NCBI GenBank assembly: GCA_022414725.1
Contig: CM039462.1
Location: 81,565,390-81,629,389, forward strand
Origin: Microglena sp. YARC
Lineage: Eukaryota > Chlorophyta > Chlorophyceae > Chlamydomonadales > Chlamydomonadaceae
Reading direction: 5' to 3'
Length of the DNA stretch: 64,000 nt
Below, in pieces: positions 1 to 7,693 of this stretch; position 1 is the first letter of the stretch; the number at the start of each line of letters is the position of its first letter. The translations under genes and the position numbers were made by a program. The notes beneath the pieces were generated by a model. It saw only the letters and a program-made list of their open reading frames with translations. It made no database searches and was not told the DNA's origin.

Positions 1-3
1 GCT

Positions 4-486
4 GTGAAAGTCGCTGCAGACATCATTGCTACAAATACTCGCCTTCACATTTTGGAGAGGGCTCTAGAGGATCGAGGGTGTGAACTTCGCAGTGACTCTC
101 GTTTGTGCACAGGTTTTGTTGAAAACGACGACGGAGATCCAGAGGACATCGCTGTATCGATACTTGAGATGAAATTCTTTCACAACCACACTGAGTACGC
201 TTCAATTCTAGACGATCTTTGGGAAGATGCCAGACGCGAGCGTGATTACATCGACGAGTACGAGTACGACAATTACCACCACATCGATCCTCATGAGCTG
301 AGTTCGTCTGCCAAGTCGGAAGCCATGAAGCAGTGGGCTGATACACACGATCTTGACGATGTCCTTGACATACCTGAAAGCCTGCGACCATCTGTCTTTC
401 ATCTGAAGGCAGAGTGTATCGTTTCCGACACAAGGAAAGCGTGGCGTGCTCCGCCAGCCTCGAATTCCTGTCCAAGTCCTCAATAA
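4..486 (+). CDS. Conserved hypothetical protein, left-truncated, probably frameshifted at its 3' end
   Basis: The frame is open from the window edge, so the true start may lie outside. It encodes an acidic protein of about 160 residues. It is a paralogue of the frameshifted minus-strand gene at 20500-19371: both carry a DSRLC motif (residues about 30-35) and then ILEMKFF or MLEMKFY followed by an H-T tract. The frame ends at a TAA near 486, while a new open frame starting near 446 carries on with sensible coding sequence, so a one-base shift near 440-480 probably joins this to the next feature. The function is not recognised. The 20.5-kb paralogue ends in a C-terminal motif I associate with giant-virus proteins, which this copy lacks. 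Confidence 0.5.
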   Translation: MKVAADIIATNTRLHILERALEDRGCELRSDSRLCTGFVENDDGDPEDIAVSILEMKFFHNHTEYASILDDLWEDARRERDYIDEYEYDNYHHIDPHELSSSAKSEAMKQWADTHDLDDVLDIPESLRPSVFHLKAECIVSDTRKAWRAPPASNSCPSPQ

Positions 487-1102
487 TATCGAGACGGTAT
501 TCTACCAGATCCACAAGCGCACTCGCGATGCAGAGTCCCTGGCATCCCTGCGATCCACACTCGAATATGCAGAGAGTGGACTGTCTGCACGTGTGGATGC
601 CGTTTCTGTGATGTGGGATAAGATCCGTGAGTGGCCACATGCGATTCCCGGTGCGACCGTGATATTCGATACCGAGTTCAAGATTCTCAACGCGACCCAT
701 GCTACCTACATCGCTTCCTCGGAGAAGTTTCGTATCGAGAAGGAGGAGAAGGCCCGTCTCAAGAAAGAGAGAGAGGATGAGTGTCGTATCGAGAAGGAGG
801 AGAAGGCCCGTCTCAAGAAAGAGAGAGAGGATAAGTGTCGTATCGAGAAGGAGGAGAAGGCACGTCTCAATAAAGAGAGAGAGGATAAGTTTCGGGAGAG
901 AAAACGTATCCAGAAGATGCAGAAGGCACGTCTCAAGAAAGAGATGGTGGATAAGTGTCTTATCGACGGGGAAGAAAAATCCAGTATCGAGAAAGATAGT
1001 TGTGTTTGTCCGGTTTGCAAAAAGACGTGCAAAAGTCGAGACGGTGTGAGCATGCACATTATTGACAAACACATTAACATCTGTTGTCAGCTGTACTACT
1101 AG
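446..1102 (+). CDS. Charged coiled-coil protein with C-terminal C2H2 zinc finger
   Basis: An open frame of about 218 residues, beginning at GTG or continuing from the preceding frame. Residues about 90-165 hold near-perfect Lys/Glu/Arg repeats (units like IEKEEKARLKKERED), predicting a long charged helix or coiled coil. The C-terminus has CPVC, twelve residues, then H-x4-H (CPVCKKTCKSRDGVSMH), a classical C2H2 spacing. Two partial copies of the helix plus finger occur at 2596-2880 and 6835-7266, so this locus seeded a small family. The frame ends with TAG at 1100-1102. A nucleic-acid or protein-binding role is inference from the zinc finger only. Confidence 0.55.
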   Translation: MLRQPRIPVQVLNNIETVFYQIHKRTRDAESLASLRSTLEYAESGLSARVDAVSVMWDKIREWPHAIPGATVIFDTEFKILNATHATYIASSEKFRIEKEEKARLKKEREDECRIEKEEKARLKKEREDKCRIEKEEKARLNKEREDKFRERKRIQKMQKARLKKEMVDKCLIDGEEKSSIEKDSCVCPVCKKTCKSRDGVSMHIIDKHINICCQLYY

Positions 1103-1208
1103 GACACGAGTGCCTTATTGGCATCTGTAAGACACAGAAGTTACATGCACATGTAGACAGCAAAAATCCGCCGGGAAGTAGGAACGCATATCGTGCGAAC
1201 GTCCATTA

Positions 1209-1355
1209 TATATTGATGCGCACGATGTAAGCCAACACGTTGACTTGTCAGACTACTTTGATCATGTAACTTCTGTGTCTTTACAGGCCTTGAATGTTTT
1301 GTGTCAATCTCCTGAAGACAGTATCTGTATTGACAAGATCGGTTACAAAACTTGA
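1209..1355 (+). pseudogene. Detached C-terminal module of the F-box/ankyrin cassette family
   Basis: This stretch is open on the plus strand and encodes about 48 residues including IDAHDVSQHVD and VTSVSLQALNVLCQSPED before a TGA. The same module lies just downstream of the ankyrin genes at 28.1, 30.9, 35.0 and 37.5 kb, where it is out of frame or beyond their stops. Here it has no ankyrin array attached. It is therefore an orphan 3' end of that gene family, left by rearrangement. Confidence 0.5.
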
Positions 1356-1511
1356 ATTGGTCAAATCCCCATAATAAAAGGTGTCCCACAATCAAATGTC
1401 CCTAGCTGTATGTACGATTTACGCTGTATGTTGCGTATATATACTACGAAACTGTTAGATTCAACGTACAATGTAGTAGATTACCGTTTTTTTACGCACC
1501 ATTTACAAATA

Positions 1512-1666
1512 ATGGGCGTTTCCTCTGCCCGATTTTGACTGGTTGCGAAACATGGTATGGAGCGGATTTGCGATTCCTTGGTGCTGATGTCTCAAGCTAG
1601 CGAGTCGTTCAAGAGGCTCTAAATCTGATTAGAATTTAAAAAAATCGGCCGGAGGCTGGAACGATG
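1512..1666 (-). mobile_element. MITE-A copy, degenerate, inverted orientation
   Basis: It starts ATGGGCGTTTCCTCTGCCC and ends in a decayed version of the inverse (ATCGGCCGGAGGCTGGAACG). The paralogous duplication at 6.43 kb lacks it: there the flanks read straight through (ACAAATGGCCCAATTCAG). That is an empty-site comparison supporting insertion into this copy. Confidence 0.8.
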
Positions 1667-1717
1667 GCCAATTCAGAATCGATTAGTTCACGGATCACCA
1701 ATTCATTTCTGTACACT

Positions 1718-2338
1718 TCAGACTTCATACTTAATTTGAAAGAACTTGTTGTAGATAAATGCAGCAACAACTGCAACAAATACAACAACGGTCGCCCCAT
1801 TAAAGTACATGTTGGCGCGGGCGCGGCACGCCTGTTCGCGGGCGCCGCCCGCCTGTTCGCGGGCAAACAGCACTCCCTTGACCCAGTATGTGCCTGACTG
1901 GGGCACAACGTACATCATGGGCACATATTTTTCATCCGGCATGCTGTCTATCAATCCCTTCATAATCAAATTCATCAGTGATCCCGGCTCATCGTTAATG
2001 CTCTCCATGAGCTTTTCCTTCTGCTCATCCACCTCTGAACGCTTGGGTTGGAAGGGCTCCAATGCTTGCATGTACGCGATGTAAGTACGCTCAAGCTCGT
2101 TGACCTGCGCAAGCGACTTTGCGTTTTTGAGAGACGCCACGAGCCTGGCGTCTTCGTAGTTTGACCCCCCGGAAACAAACGCCTTGCAATTGCAAAATGC
2201 CTCGCGGGCTGAGACGACGTTGGCATCCGTCCAAGCGATTTTTTCAGACTCCATATCTCTCCCGATACTCCTGATGGTCTTCGCAGTTTTTGTTGTTATC
2301 GAATAAATTGGGAAATTCTTTATACCTCTATCTGGCAA
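1718..2338 (-). CDS. Hypothetical tail-anchored membrane protein
   Basis: This frame encodes about 206 residues; an internal Met at about 2254 (MESEKIAWTD) could be the real start. The N-terminal two thirds are hydrophilic and helical-looking. The C-terminus has one hydrophobic segment (ATVVVFVAVVAAFIYNKFF) followed by a short basic tail, the layout of a tail-anchored protein. Just before it is an Ala/Arg-rich duplicated tract (AREQA repeated). No family is recognised. The gene occupies sequence absent from the otherwise similar block at 6.43-7.3 kb, so it was inserted here or deleted there. Confidence 0.45.
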   Translation of the reverse strand: MPDRGIKNFPIYSITTKTAKTIRSIGRDMESEKIAWTDANVVSAREAFCNCKAFVSGGSNYEDARLVASLKNAKSLAQVNELERTYIAYMQALEPFQPKRSEVDEQKEKLMESINDEPGSLMNLIMKGLIDSMPDEKYVPMMYVVPQSGTYWVKGVLFAREQAGGAREQACRARANMYFNGATVVVFVAVVAAFIYNKFFQIKYEV

Positions 2339-2595
2339 TCAAAGCGGAAATTTGATCGACAATGCGCTGCAACTGCTCGACATTGTTTCGGACGCTTCTA
2401 CCAACAAAACTTTTTTTGTCGGACAAGAAAAAGACTGGGAGAAGAAGAAGCTCGAGCTTGAGGATGCGAAGAATTACAAGATAGATAAAAAATAAATAAA
2501 AAATAAATAACAGGCGGAAAGCGTGAGAGAAGAAGGGGGATGTCACGGCGGTAGCTTGTCAACTGTATCTGCCACATGCGATTCCCGGTGCGACC

Positions 2596-2880
2596 GTGAT
2601 ATTCGATACCGAGTTCAAGATTCTCAACGCGACCCATGCTACATACATCGCTTCCGCGGAGAATTTTCGTATCGAGAAGGAGGAGAAGGCACGTCTCAAG
2701 AAAGAGAGAGAGGATAAGGTTCGTATCGAGAAGGATGAGAAGGACCGTCTCAAATATATAGAGAAGGCCCGTCTCAATAAAGAGAGAGTGGAGAAGTGTC
2801 TTATCGACCGAGAGAGGGTGGAGAAGTATCTTATCGATAAAGAGAGTTGTGTTTGTCCGGTTTGCAAAAAGACGTGCTAG
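2596..2880 (+). pseudogene. Truncated copy of the coiled-coil/zinc-finger gene
   Basis: It carries the same start region (VIFDTEFKILNATHATYIAS) and Lys/Glu-rich helix as the 446-1102 gene. The frame stops at TAG right after CPVCKKTC. The sister copy near 7115 has AAG (Lys) at that codon, so a single A-to-T change created the stop and removed both zinc-binding histidines. Upstream the frame is closed by a TGA. It belongs to a duplication shared with 6.4-7.3 kb. Confidence 0.6.
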
Positions 2881-3238
2881 ACCCCAGATGGTGTAAGTAG
2901 ACACTTGCTTGACAAACATCTGATGTAAGCGCTCATCTGCTCTCACAATCGCAAGGCTTCATTCATTGCATGGAACTGTTGGGTCAAGGGAGACCGCTTC
3001 CATTTTGCAGGGATGCGGCGTGTTGTTGATGGGCTACAAAAACATGATGGTGTTCCACTGCAAAGTGGGTTGCTACACCACTTTAAGGTGTACCCCGTAC
3101 ACTCCAGAAAGCGGTTTCATTTAAGTATTCCGTCGAGTGTACACCTGATTATCGTGATGTGCAAACGCTACATTGTAGTGCTTCAGTTCAAAAACCGCCA
3201 ACAAAACACAGGCTAGTGGAAAACCCTGAACCCTACGT

Positions 3239-3248
3239 ACTATATATA
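3239..3248 (+). promoter_or_regulatory. TATA-like box of the 3284 F-box/ankyrin gene
   Basis: TATATATAT lies about 36 bases before the chosen ATG. AT-rich boxes at a similar distance precede the other members of the family. Confidence 0.4.
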
Positions 3249-3283
3249 TCATCTTCTCGATTGCATTATGTCTGTCCATCAAG

Positions 3284-4707
3284 ATGCATTCTCTCACGCG
3301 CCCATCATCATCTTCGTTGTCGTTTCCTGTGCTGACGACGTCGTTGCCACGTGAAATTATGTTTCAAATCGCCATTCTGTCTTCGAACCCCCGGATCGTC
3401 CTGGTGTGCAAAACCCTGCGCAACGGATTCCCGGGAGCGGCCCTCGCCCAACTGATCAGTCCGCCGCATAGAGCAGGAGAGATGATGGCGAAGGGGGGGC
3501 GTGCCGACCTCCTAAAAGTATGCCTGGAGTCAGATCCGCTGCGCATCAAGGTAAAAGAAGGCAGACGCCGCAGGCACCCACCCATACCACCAAAATTTAG
3601 GGCGAACGCAATCAACAGCAGGGCACTGTGGGCGGCGGCCAAGGCAGGCCACGCAGACCTGTGCAGACTACTAATGGACCCAGCGGTGGCTGGACGTGCG
3701 TTCCGGGCACGCGCGAACGCCGTCAACAGCAGGGCCCTGTGGGATGCAGCCAAGGCGGGACACGCAAGTGTCTGCAAGCTGCTGATGGGACCCCGCGGTG
3801 GCTGGCCATGCGTCCAGGGCCCCCGCGCGAACGCCGTCAACAGCAGGGCCATGTTTGAGGCGGCCAGGGCAGGCCACGTAGACGTGTGCAGACTACTAAT
3901 GGACCCACGACGGCCGGCCATGCGTCCAGGGCCCGCGCGAACGCCGTCAACAGCAGGGGCCCTGTGGGCGGCGGCCCGAGGCAGGCCACGCTGACGTTTG
4001 CAAGCTGCTGATGGACCCGGTGGTGGCGGGCCCGGGTTCAGGGCGCGTGCGAACTACGGCGACAGCTGGGCATTGAGATTGGCTGCCCAGAACGGACACG
4101 CGGACGTCTGCAAGCTGCTGAATGGATCCAGCGGTGGCTGGAATTGAGTTCAGGGCCAGGGCGAAGGCTTTGCAACAGCTGGGCATTGAGATTGGCTGCC
4201 CAGAACGGACACGCAGATGTGTGCAGACTACTAATGGACCCCACGGCGGCAGGTGGCCCCGATTTCCGGTCCTGGGCGAGCTACGGCGACAGCTGGGTCT
4301 TGTGTGGCGGCCGCCAGGGAAGCCATGCGGACGTCTGCAAGCTGCTGATGGCGGCCCCGGGTTCCCGGCACGCGCGAAACGCCGCCAACAGCAGGGCCCT
4401 GTGGGTGGCGGCCGCTGCAGGCCACACGGACGTGTGCAGACTACTAATGGACCCCGTCGTGGCAGGAGGCCACGAGTTCCGGGCCCGGGCGAACGCCGTC
4501 GACAGCAGGGCCTTTTGTGAGGCTGCCAAGGCAGGACACGCGGACGTGTGCAGACTACTAATGGACCCCGTGGTGGCGGGAGACGAGTTCCGGGCCCGCG
4601 CGAACGCCGGCAACAGCATGGCCTTGTGCGAGGTGGCCAAGACAGGCTACGTGGAAGTCTGCAAGGTGCTGATGGATCTAGTAATGGTGGAGGCAGGCAG
4701 GACATGA
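3284..4707 (+). CDS. F-box/ankyrin-repeat protein, GC-rich member, frameshifted
   Basis: Starts at ATG 3284, about 36 bases after a TATATATAT box at 3239-3248. The N-terminus has an F-box-like segment (LPREIMFQIAILSSNPRIVL) and then the family linker MMAKGGRADLLKVCLESDP. Ankyrin units of about 37 residues follow, with cores like HADLCRLLMDPAVAG and ALWAAAKAGH. The first frame ends near 3994; the repeats continue in another frame at 4144-4707, so at least one indel lies near 3990-4140. It is visibly richer in G and C than the minus-strand paralogues. Known role of the domain pairing: substrate adaptor of an SCF ubiquitin ligase; that role here is inference. Confidence 0.75.
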
Positions 4708-4867
4708 GTTCACGGAACGGTCGGTTCCTCCTCCATCGTGTATTGTATGTGGTGTCCGCAAGGTTTCTACAGAAGTAGTTCAATCTACGAAAGTCCTTCT
4801 TCTTCACCTTAGCGAAAGCATAACTAAATATAATTATAAATGGACATATCCCACCACAAGTTGTCCC

Positions 4868-5077
4868 ATGGCGTCTGCAAACAATGCGCCCCCCCCGGAT
4901 TGGACTCTCATACACAAAGCAAAGATCAAATATCTGGAGAGCGGCGAATTCAACTCGTTGGATCCATTCCAAACAACGCATGGAATATTTCAACGTGTGT
5001 TTCTTTTGATCCCTTTGACCATTGTGGTATTAGTTGTCTATATCTTCCACATGTTGCTCGAAATTTATATCTTCTAG
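4868..5077 (+). CDS. Small single-pass membrane protein
   Basis: A 69-residue frame from ATG 4868. An AT-rich TATA-like tract (AAATATAATTATAAAT at about 4823-4838) sits just upstream. The first 42 residues are hydrophilic (starting MASANNAPPPDW); the rest is strongly hydrophobic (LLIPLTIVVLVVYIFHMLL) and forms one transmembrane helix at the very C-terminus. No family is recognised. Short proteins of this shape are common among virion or membrane proteins of large DNA viruses, but that is only a comparison. Confidence 0.45.
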   Translation: MASANNAPPPDWTLIHKAKIKYLESGEFNSLDPFQTTHGIFQRVFLLIPLTIVVLVVYIFHMLLEIYIF

Positions 5078-5241
5078 TTTGCAATGTTGTATTAGCCAAA
5101 GAGTCAGATGCATAACTGTTCCCATTGAATATTGTAAATTACTGAACTTGTTTTTCAGCATATGGATGAGAATCGTTGGAATCTATCCGAATCTAAAAAT
5201 TAGTATAAGAATAATTTCATGGTTGACACTAAAGAGTGAAT

Positions 5242-5916
5242 ATGGCTACTATTTCATTGTACCATTTGAATATAATGATAGTTTCGTTGGTTCGCGATGC
5301 CAGTGTGCTAGAGAGCACTGATTGGATAGAATGGATTAATCGTATATCCCGTATATACAATCATAAAATACCAAAGTCGTTGATCGAGTCTCTTGCAAAA
5401 TTCAACATACCAGAACTTGACGAGTTTGTCAAATCTCAACGGTGCGTGATGACAGAAAACAACAAAAAGAAAGCCAAACAGATTGCAGAAGTCGAAGCTA
5501 GGTACGCGCAATGGATACATAGACGTGATTCTGGAAACCAACGAGTTCATAGAGAAAGATTAGACAAGATCCAGCGTGAACTTGAGGAGGCTCGCGAAAA
5601 GGCAAAATGTGCACACGATGCATATGTTCAAAAAATGGCTCCGGAGTGGGATCGGGCGATTAGTTGTTTTGTGAAACAAAGGGAGACGGACAGACTTAAG
5701 TGTATGGGATTGTGGCCCCTTACAGGACTGATCCAACCACCACAGCGAGTTGGAGAGATGCGGAACACGACTGTGTCCCTAGACGAGCCTGTCGAAGACG
5801 CCGTTGTTGACCGCAAAGAGGTCCGGGTTGCTATCGAGCTTATCGACGAATGTCTCGTCCAGGACGAGAGATGCAACGGATTGAAGGAACGCAGAGCGCC
5901 CCCGCACCGTGTCTAA
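5242..5916 (+). CDS. Coiled-coil protein with a chimeric 3' end
   Basis: ATG 5242 opens a protein of about 224 residues. Residues about 65-150 are rich in Lys, Glu and Arg (QRELEEAREKAKCAHDAYVQ) and predict a coiled coil. At about 5704 the sequence abruptly becomes WPLTGLIQPPQRVGEM, the linker that follows the F-box in the ankyrin family. From about 5775 the opposite strand carries the D5-like remnant, so the last 50 residues are antisense read-out of that remnant. The native 3' end has therefore been lost in a three-way rearrangement. Function is not recognised. Confidence 0.45.
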   Translation: MATISLYHLNIMIVSLVRDASVLESTDWIEWINRISRIYNHKIPKSLIESLAKFNIPELDEFVKSQRCVMTENNKKKAKQIAEVEARYAQWIHRRDSGNQRVHRERLDKIQRELEEAREKAKCAHDAYVQKMAPEWDRAISCFVKQRETDRLKCMGLWPLTGLIQPPQRVGEMRNTTVSLDEPVEDAVVDRKEVRVAIELIDECLVQDERCNGLKERRAPPHRV

Positions 5917-6127
5917 AAACAACCGAATCTTCTTGTTATTCTTCTCCGAAGGGAATTTGGAGTTGAACTCGGTTGCGATTGCGTTGGTTATCTTGGTGTT
6001 GCTGCAGTTCGACCAGCGATTGGTAATACATGTCGCCTACACATTCTTTCTTATTGACCTCTGGCACAAACTTGATTCGTCTGAAGAATTCTGGGGCGGC
6101 GTACCGGAACTTCTCCGCAAGCACCAT
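5779..6127 (-). pseudogene. D5-like primase/helicase remnant
   Basis: On the minus strand, a frame from about 6127 (MVLAEKFRYAAPEFFRRIKF) shifts near 6000-5950 into one that reads FLDTVRGRSAFLQSV, then LVLDETFVDKLDSNPDLF and AVNNGVFDRL before a TAG at 5781-5779. The LDSNP...NNGV.D block is characteristic of the D5 N-terminal domain that precedes the SF3 helicase in replicative primase-helicases of nucleocytoplasmic large DNA viruses. No Walker A motif is present: the remnant joins directly to a piece of the F-box/ankyrin linker. It is a core-gene fossil, not a working enzyme. Confidence 0.6.
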
Positions 6128-6214
6128 CTCTGTGATGGAGGACGTCGAAAAGAGTCGTCATCATCATCGTCCATATGTGAAGAAAAAATAAAATAAATGA
6201 ATTTTCTAGCTCAT

Positions 6215-6454
6215 CTAAATACTTCGGTAAAGAAAGGCTTTTGCAGAATTATATTGTTCCGCCTTTGCATTGTCTTGAGATATCCGGCATTTCCATGTTG
6301 TACAGTTGTTCTCAAATAAAGTGGGACACACCTTATAATCATCCAGACTGCAGATCGTTGCGTTTGGGCAATCTGGCGTACGCCCCAATCTGTTGAGACA
6401 TCGGAGAGTCTCTATCCGGAATGAAAAGACGAAACTGTTAGATTCAACGTACAA
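6215..6454 (-). CDS. Cysteine-rich hypothetical small protein
   Basis: A 79-residue frame with seven cysteines in its middle and C-terminal part (CLNRLG, DCPNATIC, VCPT, NCTTWKC). There is no signal peptide I would trust and no family I recognise. It lies between the D5 remnant and the second duplication copy. The DNA includes AAATAAAGTGGGACACACC, a recurrent motif in the window, so it may be transposon-derived rather than a gene. Confidence 0.2.
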   Translation of the reverse strand: MYVESNSFVFSFRIETLRCLNRLGRTPDCPNATICSLDDYKVCPTLFENNCTTWKCRISQDNAKAEQYNSAKAFLYRSI

Positions 6455-7345
6455 TGTAGTAGATTACCGTTTTTTTACGCACCATTTACAAATGGCCCAA
6501 TTCAGAATCGATTGGTTCACGGATCACCAATTCATTTCTGTACACTTCAGACTTCATACTTAATTTGAAAGAACTTGTTGTAGATAAACCAAATGTTGTA
6601 AATAAACCTCTATCTGGCAATCAAAGCGGAAATTTGATCGACAATGCGTTGCAACTGCTCGACATTGTTTCGGACAAGAAAAAGACTGGGAGAAGAAGAA
6701 GCTCGAATTGAGGATGCGAAGAATTACAAGATAGATAAAAAATAAATAACAGGCGGAAAGCGTGAGAGAAGAAGGGGGATGTAACGGCGGTATCTTGTCG
6801 ACTGTATCTGCCACATGCGATTCCCGGTGCGACCGTGATATTCGATACCGAGTTCAAGATTCTCAACGCGACCCATGCTACATACATCGCTTCCGCGGAG
6901 AATTTTCGTATCGAGAAGGAGGAGAAGGCCCGTCTCAAGAAAGAGAGAGAGGATAAGGTTCGTATCGAGAAGGATGAGAAGGACCGTCTCAAATATATAG
7001 AGAAGGCCCGTCTCAATAAAGAGAGAGTGGAGAAGTGTCTTATCGACCGAGAGAGGGTGGAGAAGTATCTTATCGATAAAGAGAGTTGTGTTTGTCCGGT
7101 TTGCAAAAAGACGTGCAAGACCCCAGATGACACTTGCTTGACAAACACATCAACATCTGATGTAAGCGCTCATCTGCTCTCTCAATCGCAAGGCTTCATT
7201 CATTGCATGGAACTGTTGGGTCAAGGGAGACCGCTTCCATTTTGCAGGGATGCGGCGTGTTGTTGATGGGCTACAAAAACATGATGGTGTTCCACTGCAA
7301 AGTGGGTTGCTACACCTCTTTAAGGTGTACCCCGTACACTATAAC
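6429..7345. repeat. Segmental duplication, copy 2
   Basis: Partner of 1441-3115. It lacks the MITE-A and the tail-anchored gene found in copy 1 and keeps an intact lysine codon where copy 1 has TAG after the CxxC of the zinc finger. Confidence 0.75.
6835..7266 (+). CDS. Coiled-coil protein, partial paralogue with damaged zinc finger
   Basis: The frame repeats the Lys/Glu helix of the 446-1102 gene and reaches CPVCKKTCKTPDD. A deletion relative to copy 1 then removes the histidine pair in this frame, and the reading continues into a shared dispersed repeat (MELLGQGRPLPF) that also occurs at 2970 and 39850. The last 40 residues are therefore probably not native. It is a decaying paralogue, no longer a proper C2H2 finger. 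Confidence 0.4.
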   Translation: MIFDTEFKILNATHATYIASAENFRIEKEEKARLKKEREDKVRIEKDEKDRLKYIEKARLNKERVEKCLIDRERVEKYLIDKESCVCPVCKKTCKTPDDTCLTNTSTSDVSAHLLSQSQGFIHCMELLGQGRPLPFCRDAACC

Positions 7346-7377
7346 GTCTGTCGACTCATTATACCGTTTATTGGGAT

Positions 7378-7452
7378 GTTTCATTTTACTGTTCCGCCGA
7401 CATAGTGGAAAACCCTGAACCCTACAGTCGGCGGAACAGTAAAATGAAACAT
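7378..7452. mobile_element. Back-to-back Tc1/mariner-type terminal sequences
   Basis: A right end (GTTTCATTTTACTGTTCCGC, 7378-7405) is followed 17 bases later by a left end (CTACAGTCGGCGGAACAGTA, from 7422). These are the same termini that flank the transposase remnant at 20.9-21.3 kb. Two elements, or one inverted solo end, abut here. Confidence 0.65.
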
Positions 7453-7693
7453 ATCAGATGGAAAAAAACAAGAGGATTGGACACCAAGCTCTACGGTGGC
7501 AAGAAACGTGTCTTGCCTAACACAAGACCCAGCTGCCGTCAAGATTCACAATGGCCCTGTACTCGGGGCCAGCCGCCTCTGGATCCATCAAAAGCAAGCA
7601 TACATAGGCGTGACCGGCCTTCGCGGCCGCCCCCACAAGGCCCAGCTGTCGCTAGTTCGCCAGGGCCTGAACTCAAGTTCAGCCACCGCTGGA

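Larger units (their letters stand above)
1441..3115. repeat. Segmental duplication, copy 1 (partner at 6429-7345)
   Basis: Collinear blocks near 1441-1510, 1668-1755, 2330-2930 and 2930-3105 match 6429-7345 almost base for base. Copy 1 has two extra pieces: MITE-A at 1512-1666 and the membrane-protein gene at about 1755-2320. Copy 2 has an extra stretch after the zinc-finger region. The two copies give a natural before/after comparison of mobile insertions. Confidence 0.75.

Noticed and set aside
29..1072. 347-codon minus-strand frame opposite the first two genes
   Set aside because: Leu/Phe-rich repeats are the antisense of the Lys/Glu coiled coil; the plus strand has the zinc finger.
3947..4993. 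348-codon minus-strand frame
   Set aside because: Shadow of the GC-rich plus-strand F-box/ankyrin gene; Pro/Arg/Cys-rich composition without domains.
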